From Phascolarctos cinereus (taxonomy: Eukaryota; Chordata; Mammalia; Diprotodontia; Phascolarctidae): a DNA stretch of 64,000 bases. The number at the start of each line of letters is the position of its first letter. Positions within the stretch are counted from its first letter, which is position 1. The notes under the pieces were generated by a model that ran no database searches, was not told where the DNA came from, and saw only the letters and a program-made list of their open reading frames with translations. Made by a program: the position numbers and the translations under genes. Below, piece after piece: positions 20,366 through 31,039 of the stretch. Where the stretch lies: assembly GCF_002099425.1 (NCBI RefSeq), contig NW_018343972.1:6773501-6837500 (forward strand), in the 5' to 3' direction.

Positions 20366-21244
20366 ATCCTGACTATTAAAGCTGTATTTCAAATAATTAT
20401 TTTCACACTTTTAAATAGATACAAGGAGATATAACAATGCAATAATTATGAAGACCTAGAATTCTGCCAAGACAGCTAAAACAAATATCAATTATACGCT
20501 ACAATCAGGAACAGATAATGGTGAATCTTACAGATAACTTTTCTTCATTAAATAATCCTGATATAACTTGGAAGTAAGCAGGCACCTTGAAGTGTTAGGT
20601 TAATATATTCAAAGACAATAACCAAACTGAATTGTTGCCAGAAAAATGCCTCTTAGCCTGAGATTCAAGGCTTAGAAAGGAAACCAGTTTACAGCTGTTA
20701 GAGGCTTAGAACAAGGGACAGAACTTTAGAATTAATCAGGGAGGAACAACAGCTTGGCTCTCATGCAAACAGGTCACCATAAGGTAGGGTAATGGAGAGT
20801 TCATCATCTTTAGAAGGATCCAGCTTTTGGCCAAATAAGAGAGTAGACTTCTTTCCTATGATTCACCTATTACCCAGGAGCCTCAGGCTTCCACAATTCA
20901 TAAGAACTTCAAATTTTTAAGCAAAAATTTTCAGACACCATAAATTTTGCTAACACTTCCCTAGAAAAAGAGAGCCTGATATCTTTCAGTAATTAAGATG
21001 AAAAATCACAAAAATACCAAAAGAAACCAAATGTATTCCAAAAGCCAATGAAGCATCACTAAGGACATTTCCTTGATGAAAGACATAACACAGTCAATGG
21101 AGCTCTCTCCAAACTAGAGGAGAAACAAGCTCTCAAAGCAATGGAAAAGAGTATTCAGTCACAAGGGCTATGAACTGTGGCAGAACAATTCTCTGCTCAA
21201 TCTTGGTATAAACAGAATCTGGGAGGAGGTTCTGAAAAGGTCAC
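20366..21244. other. repeat-free block, no gene
   Basis: Nearly 900 bases without a recognisable repeat, exon or strong motif. Confidence 0.5.
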
Positions 21245-21455
21245 CCATCATAGATTATGGAATCATAGAATGTCAGAAATGAAAGAGGGAAGGACTAATC
21301 CAAGCCCCTTCTTTCATAGATGAAAAAAAGCAAGCCTGGAGAGGGGAAGTGATTTGCCCAAGGATGTGCTAAAGTGATTTAATGGCAGAGGCAGCACTAG
21401 AACCCAGATTGTCCATAGTTTTTATACCATACCATGCTGGTTCCTCCATCATACA
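21245..21455 (-). mobile_element. MIR-family SINE
   Basis: TATGGAATCATAGAATGTCA, AAGTGATTTGCCCAAGGATG, AGCACTAGAACCCAGATTGT and CCATACCATGCTGGTTCC. It is a full-length reversed copy. Confidence 0.85.
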
Positions 21456-23210
21456 GGTTCCCTATATGGAGGGGGGGGGGAATTGGGCAAAATGATAATA
21501 AAAATAGGCAAACAGAAAGACTATAAAGTCAAGAAGATTAGAGTTAGAAAAGTCCCAAATGGGAGATGCTGAATCAACTTGAAAAAGAAGACCCACAGGT
21601 TCAACTTAACTATCGTTTTTACAGCAGAAATTGTCTATTAGGTTTTCTTTGTTATCAAAGTCAGAGGAGCCAGGCAGATGAGTTATTTAGAACAGTAAAG
21701 CAGCAGCTGATGCCAATAGCCCTAAAGTGGCCACTACACTCCCATTCTGAGGTTGTCTGCAGGGAGGGCCAGATCCACCAGGCTAGTGTCACTAAATTAG
21801 CCCTTATCCTGTGGCTAAATAGCTCATTATCTTGACAGGAGAAAGGAAAAGAGAGCCAGGTGAGACTCCCTCAAGGCAGAGCAGGGCAGCTCAAGGTGAA
21901 AGGGCACAAAGCAGAGAGGTCTAGTGTTTCTGGACGATGTTCCATGCATGTCTGTTCACATTGTTCTGAGGGTTGTGTGTGTCCCTGGTGAAGTGTTCAG
22001 CATGTGGTTGTGCTGCTGAAGTGCCTGAGATCTTGGGCATAGAAGTGTGGGCTTGATAACTCTGGATCCTGAGGTCAGCAGTAGTTGTCCCTTTGACACT
22101 ACATTCCAAGCCCATTCCAACTTTCTCAGGCATGCCTCTCAGAAACCATGGGACTCCAGCAGTCTTGTTATTTCAGGCTGGTGCTGTTTGTTCTCCCCAT
22201 TGACATTTCCCACCTATGCACCCTACTCTCTCCCCCTCTCATTATTTCACACTTGTATCTTTCACATCATCCTGTCAGAACACGGACTGCCAAGCCCTGG
22301 CTGCTTTAAGATGTCAGGCACAATGAAGTGTGCCTCGTGATCAGTTTAATTTCTACCCTTTGCACTTCCTGTTTAATTTCATGGTGGCATTTGGGCCAGA
22401 TTGTCCCCATTTCTGCTTTTCTTTTCATCTGTGCTACAAGAATTATTTGCCTCTATAAGAGTGTATGAAGACAAATAACTCAATATGAAGATTCAGTGGG
22501 GGCAACTGAATTAGAAGGAAGGTTGGCAGAATACGTCTCTGATCATAACAGTTAATTTTAGTAGCATTGAAAGGTGTGGAATACAAGTACCTAAAATTTT
22601 AAAAATGAAAATGATGGAGAATGAAGTTATTAGACAAGCAGCTCCTTCCTTGGCACTCCTTATATTTTGGCTTCCTGATCTGTGCCATAGAACCAAACTG
22701 CCATAGCTTTTCCATTTATGATAACTCTCCTCCCACCTTGCATCCTGTTGCCTTAGGCCCAGGAAGAGATTTCCCTTCTTACCATCACAAATCCCAGAGA
22801 TTTGCCTAGTCACCAGCACTGACAACTCTGACCCAAGTAAGACAGGACAGTCCCTACTCATTATAATGCTAAAATTTGACTTGACTCTTGAATCTGGTTA
22901 TGCTTTGAGCTGACCCGAAGTTCTAATACCTCTTCACTTGACTAAAACTTTCTGATTAAGACAGCTGCTAATAAATTTGATTCTTCTGTGGTATCATCAC
23001 TAATCCTAATAGGCCATATAACTGATCTGTACTTAGTTGACTCATATCAACAACTCATTGGCAGTCTTGCTCAGTCCAGATTTCTCTGCCCTTCTGTGTT
23101 AGTTGATGGTCAGTTTTACCCCTCACCTCCTGCTCTTCTGTAACAGCTTTGACTGATTCTTCCTACTCTTGACCCAACTTCTCCATGTTAGAACATTTTG
23201 AAGTTACTCC
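21456..23210. other. longest repeat-poor block, no gene recognised
   Basis: About 1.75 kb. It has a G-run of 11-12 at 21470-21481 and a few frames of 60-116 codons (for example 22511-22861 on the minus strand) with no recognisable domain, splice-site context or codon bias. If a host exon hides in this window, this is one of the places to test, but I cannot support one. Confidence 0.45.
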
Positions 23211-23214
23211 TATC

Positions 23215-23492
23215 CCAGCTAGGTGATGCAGTAGATACAGCCTGGGCCTGGAGGAAGGAGGAGGCCTCAGGAAGACCTGAGTTTAAATCTGGTCTCAGAC
23301 ATTCACTAGATGTGTAGCAGCTGGGCAAGTCATTTAGCCTCTGCCTGCCTCAGTTTCCTCCATTGTCAAATAGGGACAATAACGGCATATTCCTCCCAGA
23401 GTTGTTGTGAAGATCAAATCATGTGATATTTGTAAAGTGCTCAGCACAGTGCATGACACAGAGTATATGCTTTAAAAATGCATGTTTCCTTT
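23215..23492 (+). mobile_element. full-length CORE-SINE
   Basis: CAGCTAGGTGATGCAGTAGA, GAAGACCTGAGTTTAAATCT, GCTGGGCAAGTCATTTAGCC, CAGAGTTGTTGTGAAGATCA and CAGTGCATGACACAGAGTAT. Confidence 0.92.
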
Positions 23493-23554
23493 CTCTATCA
23501 AAGCCAATCAGACCAAATTTTCTGAACATGACTTTAAGCTCATTGGAAAAAAGG

Positions 23555-23748
23555 TATTATATAGATGAGGTGGAGGCAAAACCACTGGACTGGGAGTTAG
23601 GTTACCAGAATTAGAGGCCTAGCTCTAAGGTCACTTACTTGTTGTGTGAACTTTGGATATATCACCTCTCTTGGACTTCAGTTGCCTTATCTGTAAAGTA
23701 AGGACATTGAACTAGATGATGTGTGAGGTCCTTTCTACCACTAAGACA
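23555..23748 (+). mobile_element. MIR-family SINE
   Basis: GATGAGGTGGAGGCAAAACC, TTGGATATATCACCTCTCTT, GACTTCAGTTGCCTTATCTG, and ACTAGATGATGTGTGAGGTC then CTTTCTACC. Confidence 0.85.
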
Positions 23749-23999
23749 AGTTCAAGCTTTTCAAGCTGAAAAGAAGTATAGCTTGACATCTGATTTTTTT
23801 TTTAAAGGACATCTTCCATTAGTCTGAGTCCCAAATGGGATATAGAAGGGAAATAGAAAACTCCACCATGAGAAATGAATCCTGTTTCCAGGGTATAATT
23901 TAGGTTCTGTCTATAAAAATAGAATCTAATTTTCCAGATTTGGCAGGGTATCAAAACTGCATCAGTATACTAGTTTCATTTAATAAATGAAACAATAAT
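23749..23999. other. no recognisable feature
   Basis: Spacer without a repeat or coding signal. Confidence 0.45.
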
Positions 24000-24165
24000 A
24001 TTAACCAGCATGTATATAGAATTTTACAAAGCACTTGAAGTATCCTAGCTCATTTAGTCCTAATGATCATCCTGTGGCACAAACCCCATTTTCCAGATGA
24101 GGCAACTGAGACCCAAAGAGTTTACGTGTAGCTAATAGTGTTCAAAGCAGAATATTAATAAAAAC
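24000..24165 (-). mobile_element. MIR-family SINE
   Basis: TTTTACAAAGCACTTGAAGT, CCATTTTCCAGATGAGGCAA and CTGAGACCCAAAGAG form the reversed 3' part. The head is lost. Confidence 0.78.
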
Positions 24166-24599
24166 TGAACTTGATTTTATAATTGCAGCTAAGAGATCTG
24201 GGCTGAGAACAAATTCTATTTCTATAGCTTTGCAAATCATTTTGCTAACTATCCTACTCTTGTTCAGAGAGTTCAGTCTAGGGCCACTTTTCCATTTAAA
24301 TATTCCTAAAAAATACCTCTTTCTACCCTGTCAGGCTGTAAGTCCCCAAACTTATATGTAACAGAAATTGGATCTTATGTGCACTGGCTCATATATCACA
24401 ACACTTAATAAAATCATTTATAATCATAAAAGCATTGTTACCAATGATAATATGCAAGGATGTTAATGTAACTTATGTCTATATTTGTTTACATATACTC
24501 ATATGCATATATGTTTGTATGTGTGTTATGTCAGACTTGTAATTTCATCAGTATAGGGAGTTCACAGTGAGGTATCTCTTCTCCCTAAACTGACTGTTG
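24166..24599. other. no recognisable feature
   Basis: AT-rich spacer with short TATG-type low-complexity sequence near 24480-24530. Confidence 0.5.
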
Positions 24600-24985
24600 C
24601 TCAGTTTGTCAATAAATATTTGTTAAGCATCTGCTACACAACTTGGCAGTAAATAGGAACCAAAATTAAAATAGGCTAAACTTCTTCAGGCTACAGGTAA
24701 GTTAGATTAGAGACAGATTGATGGTGATTGGTTACTGTGGGTCACGTGACAAACAAGAGCTTGCCCAATGGCAGCCCTACATTTTTCAGGGGCCACCAAA
24801 GTACTTTGGCAGCAGGCAAGCAGTCCCCTGGCCAGATGTTGTGTGGGCCTGATCTACTGTGTGCCAAGTTCTGTACTAAGCAGAGTAGAAAGATGAGAAA
24901 GATAGCCCCTGCCTTCAAGGAGCATACATTCTAATGGTAGGAGACAATATACAAAAGGAAGCTGAATGGCAACAGCAAACAGATG
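24600..24985 (-). mobile_element. two L2/L3-type LINE 3' tails
   Basis: The first lies at 24604-24650 (TCAATAAATATTTGTTAAGC). The second lies at 24855-24985 (TGTGCCAAGTTCTGTACTAA, CCTGCCTTCAAGGAGCATAC, then ATTCTAATGGTAGGAGACAA). The sequence between them is not LINE-like and holds the CACGTG palindrome listed separately. Confidence 0.78.
24727..24769. promoter_or_regulatory. GTCACGTGAC palindrome between two CCAAT boxes
   Basis: The 10-bp perfect palindrome GTCACGTGAC (24741-24750) equals the CLEAR/E-box consensus bound by TFEB/MITF/USF factors. GATTGG (reverse CCAAT) lies about 10 bases before it and CCCAATGG about 15 bases after it. This is a motif match only; no transcript is evident nearby. 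Confidence 0.4.
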
Positions 24986-25019
24986 ATGGAGAAGTCCAGA
25001 GAAGTGCAGCCAAGTGCAA

Positions 25020-25105
25020 AATGACCTAAACCTAAAGGTGGGATCTCAACCTAGTTTCCTTCTGATTCCAAGGCCAGTGTTCTATCCACTATACCACATT
25101 GACTG
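25020..25105 (-). mobile_element. MIR-like SINE, 5' scrap
   Basis: TTCCAAGGCCAGTGTTCTAT and CCACTATACCACATTGACTG are the reversed head of a CORE-SINE. Confidence 0.65.
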
Positions 25106-25107
25106 TC

Positions 25108-25206
25108 TTTTACAAAATGTTAACACATTTTATAATATGTATAATTTTATATATTTTGTAATATTTATAAAATATTTTATAATGTTTTATAATATGAAGA
25201 TATAAC
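25108..25206. repeat. AT-rich low-complexity block
   Basis: Alternating TTTTATAATAT motifs, about 88% A+T. Confidence 0.8.
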
Positions 25207-25349
25207 TCTATGTGATGTGTTTTATAAAGATTCCTTGAAGAAAGTCCTCTTCTGATGCTTTATTTTGACATAAAGATAATCCTGGGTTCTTAAGAGCTAT
25301 ACCAGTAAAGCACAGGTACACTATCAAGATGCAAAAGGGAGGGGGTGGT

Positions 25350-25530
25350 TTCCAGTGATGGATTTTGTGCACTGGAATCAAAGATCCTGGGTTCAAATCC
25401 TGCCTCTGACATTTCCTACCTGGGTAACTTTGAGCAAGTCATTTAACTTCCCCTGGGTCAGTTTTTACAGCAGCTGTCCTAGATGGCCATCAAGTTCCCT
25501 TCCATCTCTAGCTTTCTAGTCCTCTATCCA
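25350..25530 (+). mobile_element. MIR-family SINE
   Basis: GTGCACTGGAATCAAAGATC, CTGGGTTCAAATCCTGCCTC, GAGCAAGTCATTTAACTTCC and TTCCCTTCCATCTCTAGC. Confidence 0.85.
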
Positions 25531-25688
25531 GTGTGTCTATTGACCAAGGGCCAGCCTAACTTCTGAGAAGTTCCTCACCCATTCATCTTTATGAGCAGCA
25601 GCATGGATCATTGTGACAATTGTTACCAATTGTGAAGCTGGCCATATAAAAGACTTCCTCTGTCAGATGGTCTCATTTGGCCATTGAA

Positions 25689-25722
25689 GAATGATGGTGA
25701 TGATGATGATGACAATGATGAT
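25689..25722. repeat. (GAT)n microsatellite, imperfect
   Basis: GATGGTGATGATGATGATGA, then CAATGATGAT. Confidence 0.9.
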
Positions 25723-25729
25723 AGGTAGT

Positions 25730-25965
25730 AGTATTTATATGCCAATTTTAAGTTTTTGAAGAACTTTAGAAATATTATCTCATTTGATCTTCACACAGCT
25801 TGGTGGGGAGAGAAGGAGGTGCTATTATTATTCCTATTTTAGAGATCAGGAAACTGAGGCAAATGTGCTGCCTGAGGTCATACAGCTAATAAGTGTCTGA
25901 GGTCAGATTTGAACTCAGGTCTTGACTCTAGTTTCAGTGCTCTATCCACAGTACCTCCACATGCC
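25730..25965 (-). mobile_element. full-length CORE-SINE
   Basis: AGTATTTATATGCCAATTTT, TTAGAGATCAGGAAACTGAG, TCATACAGCTAATAAGTGTC, GAACTCAGGTCTTGACTC and TGCTCTATCCACAGTACC. Confidence 0.9.
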
Positions 25966-26777
25966 TAATAAATATAATAATCTAAAATAACATAATATAA
26001 TAATGACCTCTCTACACATCATCAAGTTATACCATGCCTAGAATGTATTCACTCTTCAACTCCACCTCTTAGAAACTCTGAAGAAAGACAGAGTTCCTAA
26101 GGTACCTTCTACACAGGTGGAATCATATAGAAAGGCAAGAACATACCCAGTGAATCTGTTCTCTCTGGATAATCCATGCATGCTATTCAAACCCAAACTC
26201 CAACTTTTTCTCCTTAGCAGTTCTGACTAGGATTACCTGGTTAATTGCCCCAATAATCCCCTTCTCTCTGCCCATGTAAATACTGCCTTGGGTATTCAAG
26301 ACAGTTCAGACTTGGACAGGTTGACAAAGCAGGATTGTATCTGTGAAAAGGCACAAATTTACAAAGGCAGGCTGTCAATACTCCACAGGGCATAGTCCAA
26401 GTGACCTAGAATTTAGCTGCTTTGAAAACTGGCTGCTGCAGTGGCAGCTTCTTCTCAATATTCCTGGGATCTTTAAGTAGATATAGACAGCATCATTTCT
26501 TGATCCTGTCCAGTGTGAAAACAGCACCCTCTTTGCCTCATTCCTCTTTCTTCATCTAACACAGACACACCCAAACTAGAACTGGCCTTAATGATGGGCA
26601 GGTAAGCAGCCAATAAAATGTAACTTCAAGAATACCAGGAAAACCTTTCTTTGCTTCTCCACAAAAAAAATCACATCAACTTAGCAACTCACATTACATC
26701 ATTCTTTTGGAATGAAAATATAGAAGAAAAGGTTTTCATTCAATGCTCATAGCTACATGAGGCAACTCTAAAGCCAT
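25966..26777. other. repeat-free block, no gene
   Basis: About 800 bases without any recognisable repeat or exon. Confidence 0.5.
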
Positions 26778-26955
26778 GTATTACCAGGAAGGTACAGGAA
26801 GACCAACATTCAAATCTTGCTTCTGAAAATAATGGCTATTTTATTTAAGGTAAGTTATTTAATCTTTTAGTGCCCTAAACAACTCTCTAAGACTATATAA
26901 GTTACAGAATGATTAATGATCTCCATCAGTTTATAGAATTTCACCCTTTAGTATT
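26778..26955 (+). mobile_element. CORE-SINE with 'CTCTAAGACTATA' tail
   Basis: AGGAAGACCAACATTCAAAT, then CTAAACAACTCTCTAAGACT, then ATCTCCATCAGTTTATAGAA. It shares its tail with 333-565, 30350-30605 and 55525-55745. Diverged. Confidence 0.75.
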
Positions 26956-26999
26956 TCTTAAGTCACTGAACTCACAAGTCCATTCAAAAATAAATAAAG

Positions 27000-27495
27000 C
27001 TGCAAATGCAAATATTCTGGAATAAATAAACCCTCCATATCCTGGATCTAACCTACTTTTTTCCATCTGTACATTACTACTTTTATATTATATACTCTGC
27101 CATCCATGAAAACTGGTAGACTTGTCTTTCTTACATGACATTCCATCTCTTCTCTTTATACCTTTAGGCTCTTCCCCCATGCCTGGAATTCACTCTCTCC
27201 TCAGCTCTAGCTCTTAGAATCTCTAATTTCTTTAAAAGCACAGTTCAAGTGACTTTCATTGTCTATGTAAAGTCTTTTCTGATTCCCATAGTTGCTAGTT
27301 CCTTCTCCCCCAAAAAATTAACTTATATTCATTTTGTACTTACATTTTTATATACAAAATAAATATTTTTATATATTTGTCTTTGTTGTATCTTCCAATA
27401 GAATGTAAGCTTAGACACTATTTCATTTTTTTCTTTACATCCCCTACAGCCCACATAGTGATGCACAGTAAACATTGCTAATTGATTAAATTCAT
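27000..27495 (+). mobile_element. L2-type LINE, 3' part
   Basis: CCCATGCCTGGAATTCACTC (ORF end 'PGMEF'-like block), GTCTTTTCTGATTCCCATAG, TAGAATGTAAGCTTAGACAC and GTAAACATTGCTAATTGATT. Confidence 0.85.
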
Positions 27496-27529
27496 ACAAA
27501 AATGTGAAAGCCTGATAGTGTTAGAAAAC

Positions 27530-27650
27530 CATCAATAGTAAGCTTTTATTAAATGCCTATTATGTATCAGGCCCTGTGTCAGGTACGAGGGATACAAAGA
27601 CAAAGAATGAAACAATCTCTACTGGAACGGAGCTTACATTCTAACATAAC
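27530..27650 (-). mobile_element. L2/L3-type LINE, 3' end
   Basis: TTTTATTAAATGCCTATTAT, CAGGCCCTGTGTCAGGTAC and GAGCTTACATTCTAACATAA. Confidence 0.85.
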
Positions 27651-27659
27651 TTGGGTCTT

Positions 27660-27790
27660 CCTCCCAGTGCTACCAGAGGGTAGAACTTCAGAAAGTCATT
27701 TTCTCAGCCTTATTTTCTACATCTCTAAGATGAAGGGTTTGGAATAGTTAACCTCTAAGATCTCTTCCAGCTCTGCAATTCTGTGCCATA
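27660..27790 (+). mobile_element. MIR-family SINE, 3' half
   Basis: CAGAAAGTCATTTTCTCAGC, GATGAAGGGTTTGGAATAGT and CTCTAAGATCTCTTCCAGCT. Confidence 0.8.
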
Positions 27791-27960
27791 TATTCTAAGA
27801 TCCAGTCAATCTCTAACATTTTAGATTCTAAGCTCTGACATACTATGTTCTGTATTCTAAGTTCTTATCCAGTTCTCCGCGTGTACAATCTACATTCCCA
27901 GATCAAGTATCCTATAGTCTATACTTCACAGTCCCTTTCTACACTTTAGCATTTATCATT
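27785..27960. repeat. degenerate TCTAAGATTCTATGTTCT-type minisatellite
   Basis: Loose tandem copies of 'attctaagnnct' and 'acattctatgttct' words directly after a SINE tail. Their reverse complement (agaacatagaatgtcagagct) is the unit of the array at 44.1-45.3 kb, so the two loci carry the same expanded motif in opposite orientation. Confidence 0.6.
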
Positions 27961-28757
27961 TAACACTTAGAAAAACACTGAATACAAAAGTTTTTAATCA
28001 TTTACTATTCTTTAGCTCTGAATCTGCAAGATCAGATACTTTTCCAAAAATTAGAGTGGATTTTTGAGGGGTAGGAAAAGAGAAGACTTGGAAAAGTATC
28101 AGGAAGCAGGATAAAGGACCTGTTAAGAGGAGGCTGGGTTCCCCCAAAACAAACTTAACCTACTTCTCACTTTCGCTTTCAGCTGGCCTTACCCCATCTT
28201 ACCTGATCCTTAATCCTATTCACTAAATCTCTTACTAACCTAATTTTCTCATCATAATAACCTTTTTCATAGCTTATAAACACCATTGGGTGTTTTAGAG
28301 GTTGTTCAGTGTATGATTCATCAGAAAACATTCATATTGGGATGGGATCAGAGCCCACAGGGTTCTCATGGGGATTTCATGAGATATATACCAAATGTAA
28401 TAGATAAGTTGTACATGCTAATTGGCTGAGACCTGCATGCTTTCAGAGGAGATTGCTCTCAAGGACAAGTAGGGAGGCACAGAGCCTGGATCAGCTCCAA
28501 AATGGCGGGAGGCGGAGAGAAAGAAACAAAATGGAGGAGAGGACAATTCAAACTGCAATAAAGGCAGATGAAATTAAAGAAGCTATTGGAGTGGGAGATT
28601 TACATAGCCAGCAAAAAAGTATATATTTTAACACTTAATTGCATAAACACAGAGGATGAAACGCTCTAAAGGAATGTGAACCAGTTTGGAGAAACAGAGT
28701 AAGCTCCACCTACTTATGCTTGTGGGTAATATTGAATGTGGTATAGGATCAGCAGAA
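27961..28757. other. repeat-free block with IRF-like and YY1-like sites
   Basis: About 800 bases without a recognised repeat. CCAAAATGGCGG at 28497-28508 matches the YY1 consensus (AAAATGGCGG), about 320 bases after the IRF-like site. YY1 sites of this form also sit at the start of L1 5' UTRs, so a scrap of L1 5' end is an alternative reading. Confidence 0.4.
28165..28180 (-). promoter_or_regulatory. ISRE/IRF-like site
   Basis: On the minus strand this reads GAAAGCGAAAGTGAGA, with GAAANNGAAA in ideal IRF spacing and the immediate GTGAGA continuation. It contains one of the few CpGs nearby. Motif match only. Confidence 0.4.
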
Positions 28758-29012
28758 AGCATGATATCTTGGAAAGAGTGATAGACCTGAAGACAGGATG
28801 AACTTTCGTTCAGCTTTAGCCAACAACATTTACTAGCTGTGTGGCCATGGATAAGTCCCTTAATTTCTCTGAGCCTCAATTTCCTTACCTTTAAAACAGA
28901 GAAAACAGTATAACTAGTACCAGCTTCACAGGGCTGTTGTAAGTCTTCAAGGAAATAAGATTTATAAAGTACTTCATAAAACCTCAAGAGCTCTATAGAT
29001 GCCAGTTACTGT
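28758..29012 (+). mobile_element. MIR-family CORE-SINE
   Basis: AGCATGATATCTTGGAAAGA, ACATTTACTAGCTGTGTGGC, GAGCCTCAATTTCCTTACCT, CACAGGGCTGTTGTAAGTCT and CTCTATAGATGCCAGTTACT. Confidence 0.88.
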
Positions 29013-29926
29013 TATTGACAGAGCTAAGCTGGCTTTGGAGTTCTCTAAGTGGTGAATAAAACTACAATAAATGTTTACATCAGAAAGCATCCAAGTTACT
29101 GTATCTCTGAAGGTGGACCACTAATAAGGAGATGTGAGCAAACAATGTATGCTTCTTCCATCCTTCTTAATTCTTCATTGTGATACTTAACAGTGGTGCT
29201 GGAGCCCAGGATACATAAATCTCCTATGCATGTGTGCAGTGAGATACCACAACATTCCACAGATGTCCCAGACAAAGCCAACATTTCCTTAGCTCACTTG
29301 GGTAAAATGTTCTAAAACTCATTTTTCTAAGGCTATTAATTATTCTGTAGTCCTGCCAGCCTGTGCACAGGAAACCCAATTAAAGTATAGCAAGATGACC
29401 CAATTTTCTTCCCCTTCCATGTTTTTAAGACTTCAGTCTCTGGAACCTCAGTGAATTAAATTGCCCTTAGTAGTAGCTGTCAAAAAAGCTCTTCTGCTAA
29501 TAGGCAGTGGTGACATGACAGAGATAGATAGACTCAAATAGGTAACTCCCATGATCCCAAGCCTCTTCCACTTGCTAAGAATCCTAGTTACCTATTCTTG
29601 CCCTGGAGAAGCCAGTTGAGAAATCCTTCCATTCTGAGCAATGGGGTCACATTGCTTACTTCCTTAGGGAGCTGATCATCAATAAGCCACCAGTTGTCAA
29701 GGGTTGTTTTTATTTTGTTAATTTACAAACCTTTTTTTCCCCTTGAACTCAGGAAAAAGAGCAAGATCAATAACAGCCATAGAGACTTCTAGGCTGCTCC
29801 AAACTCAAATTCCTACTTGTATTTCAATTCATAACAATGTCAGTGGGATTAATTAAGTTGCTGTCACTGACTCCCCTCCATCACTCACTCACACAATTAA
29901 CATACATTGAGATCTGCACAATGCAC

Positions 29927-29927
<1 letters not shown>
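29013..29927. other. repeat-free block, no gene
   Basis: About 900 bases, AT-rich, no repeat or exon recognised. Confidence 0.5.
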
Positions 29928-29968
<41 letters not shown>

Positions 29969-30038
29969 GTGTGTGTGTGTGTATATATATATAGTATGTG
30001 TGTATATATGTATATGTGCATGTGTATATGTACATACA
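29928..30038. repeat. (GT)n/(TA)n compound microsatellite
   Basis: Two GT tracts separated by ATATAT, then TATG/TGTATA words. Cys-Val or His-Thr reading frames here are repeat artefacts. Confidence 0.95.
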
Positions 30039-30065
30039 ACCTGCATATGACTACACAAAGAATTT

Positions 30066-30128
30066 TCTTGTTTAGTCATGTTTGAATTTTTGTGACCCCT
30101 TTGGGGTTTTCTTGGCAAAAATGCCATT
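30066..30128 (-). mobile_element. RTE-tailed SINE, tail fragment
   Basis: TTGTTTAGTCATGTTTGAAT, then GTGACCCCTTTGGGGTTTTC, then TTGGCAAAAATG is the tail also seen at 9290 and 18905. Confidence 0.85.
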
Positions 30129-30349
30129 ATAAAAGATATATAAACAATGCTATTTTCTTTCTTTTTCCTTTTTTTTTGGTATCTTCCTGCTGATTTGTTC
30201 ACTTTTAAATTACACAGTTAAGAAACTAACCCATTTTATAGATAGACAGTAAAGCAGAAAGGCCTGCTCCAATTTCAAAACCCTAAGAATTTAAATACCC
30301 TTGAGTACATGTCAGCCCTGTAAAACTGTGGAAACTGAATACTGTTATT

Positions 30350-30605
30350 TAGAGATTTAGTGAAGTGTAACAGATAAAGATCTGTCCTTGGAGTCAGGAA
30401 GACTTAAGGTTTAAGGCTTGTGTCTGACACTGTGGCTATGTGAGCCTGGGCAAGTCAATTCACTTCTCTGGGCTCTAGACAACTCCCTGAGACTGTTCCA
30501 GAGAAGGTGCTGACCTGAACTGATAGAGAACTTTCTGAGCTCCCCAGGTGGTATCTCTACCAATGAAATGACAGTTTCAGTCTCTGTCCCTGTCATATGA
30601 CATTT
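30350..30605 (+). mobile_element. CORE-SINE with 'CTCCCTGAGACTGTT' tail
   Basis: GTCCTTGGAGTCAGGAAGAC, AGCCTGGGCAAGTCAATTCA, CTAGACAACTCCCTGAGACT, GCTGACCTGAACTGATAGAG and CTACCAATGAAATGACAG. This is the best-preserved copy of the distinct-tail subfamily in the window and gives its order: CORE, then 'GCAACTCTCTAAGACT', then 'CCAATGAAATCACAG'. Confidence 0.85.
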
Positions 30606-30726
30606 AATTAACCATGCCTTCATATCTAGAGCCATAGTCCTAGAGGGGCAGCCTGCCAGAAGTGTAGGAGACAGGCAGCATCAGACTGGGCAAGGGTTTG
30701 GCTTACCTATTCCTGTCTTCTACATC

Positions 30727-30812
30727 AGAGGTGTCAAATATGTTGTGCTGGGGCTGGCTGCATTTGGCAAGTCTTTTTCAGTGTAGCCCAAACCAAATTA
30801 AAATGAAACCGA
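30727..30812. mobile_element. hAT-like non-autonomous DNA transposon, one end
   Basis: CAGAGGTGTCAAATATGTTG (terminal repeat), then CATTTGGCAAG, then CAGTGTAGCCCAAACCAAAT and TAAAATGAAA. This is the reverse-oriented relative of 50303-50460 and 53520-53741. The element is cut by the SINE that starts at about 30815. Confidence 0.75.
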
Positions 30813-30814
30813 GA

Positions 30815-31035
30815 AATACAGCTAGGTGATAACAGTGGATGGAGCACTGTACTGCACCTTGAGTCAGGAAAAACTGAGTTAAAATCTAGTCTCGAGCATT
30901 TATTAGCTCTGTGACCTAAGGCAAGTCACTTAGCCTCTGCCTCAGTTCCCTCATCTGTAAAATTGGCATAATAATGGCACCTACCTCCCAGGTTGTTGTG
31001 TCTATACAAGATATATGAGGTCTATAGAGTGGTCA
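30815..31035 (+). mobile_element. CORE-SINE inserted in the hAT-like element
   Basis: ACAGCTAGGTGATAACAGTG, CTGTGACCTAAGGCAAGTCA, CCTCAGTTCCCTCATCTGTA and CTCCCAGGTTGTTGTGTCTA. Confidence 0.88.
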
Positions 31036-31039
31036 TCCA

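Noticed and set aside
21470-21481. G-run as a possible G-quadruplex
   Set aside because: A single G-run without three further runs nearby cannot form a stable intramolecular quadruplex.
22511-22861. A 116-codon minus-strand frame in the repeat-poor block
   Set aside because: No recognisable domain or flanking splice sites. A length of this order is expected by chance at this scale.
29837-30202. Cys-Val and Thr-His rich frames
   Set aside because: Translations of the GT/TA microsatellite.
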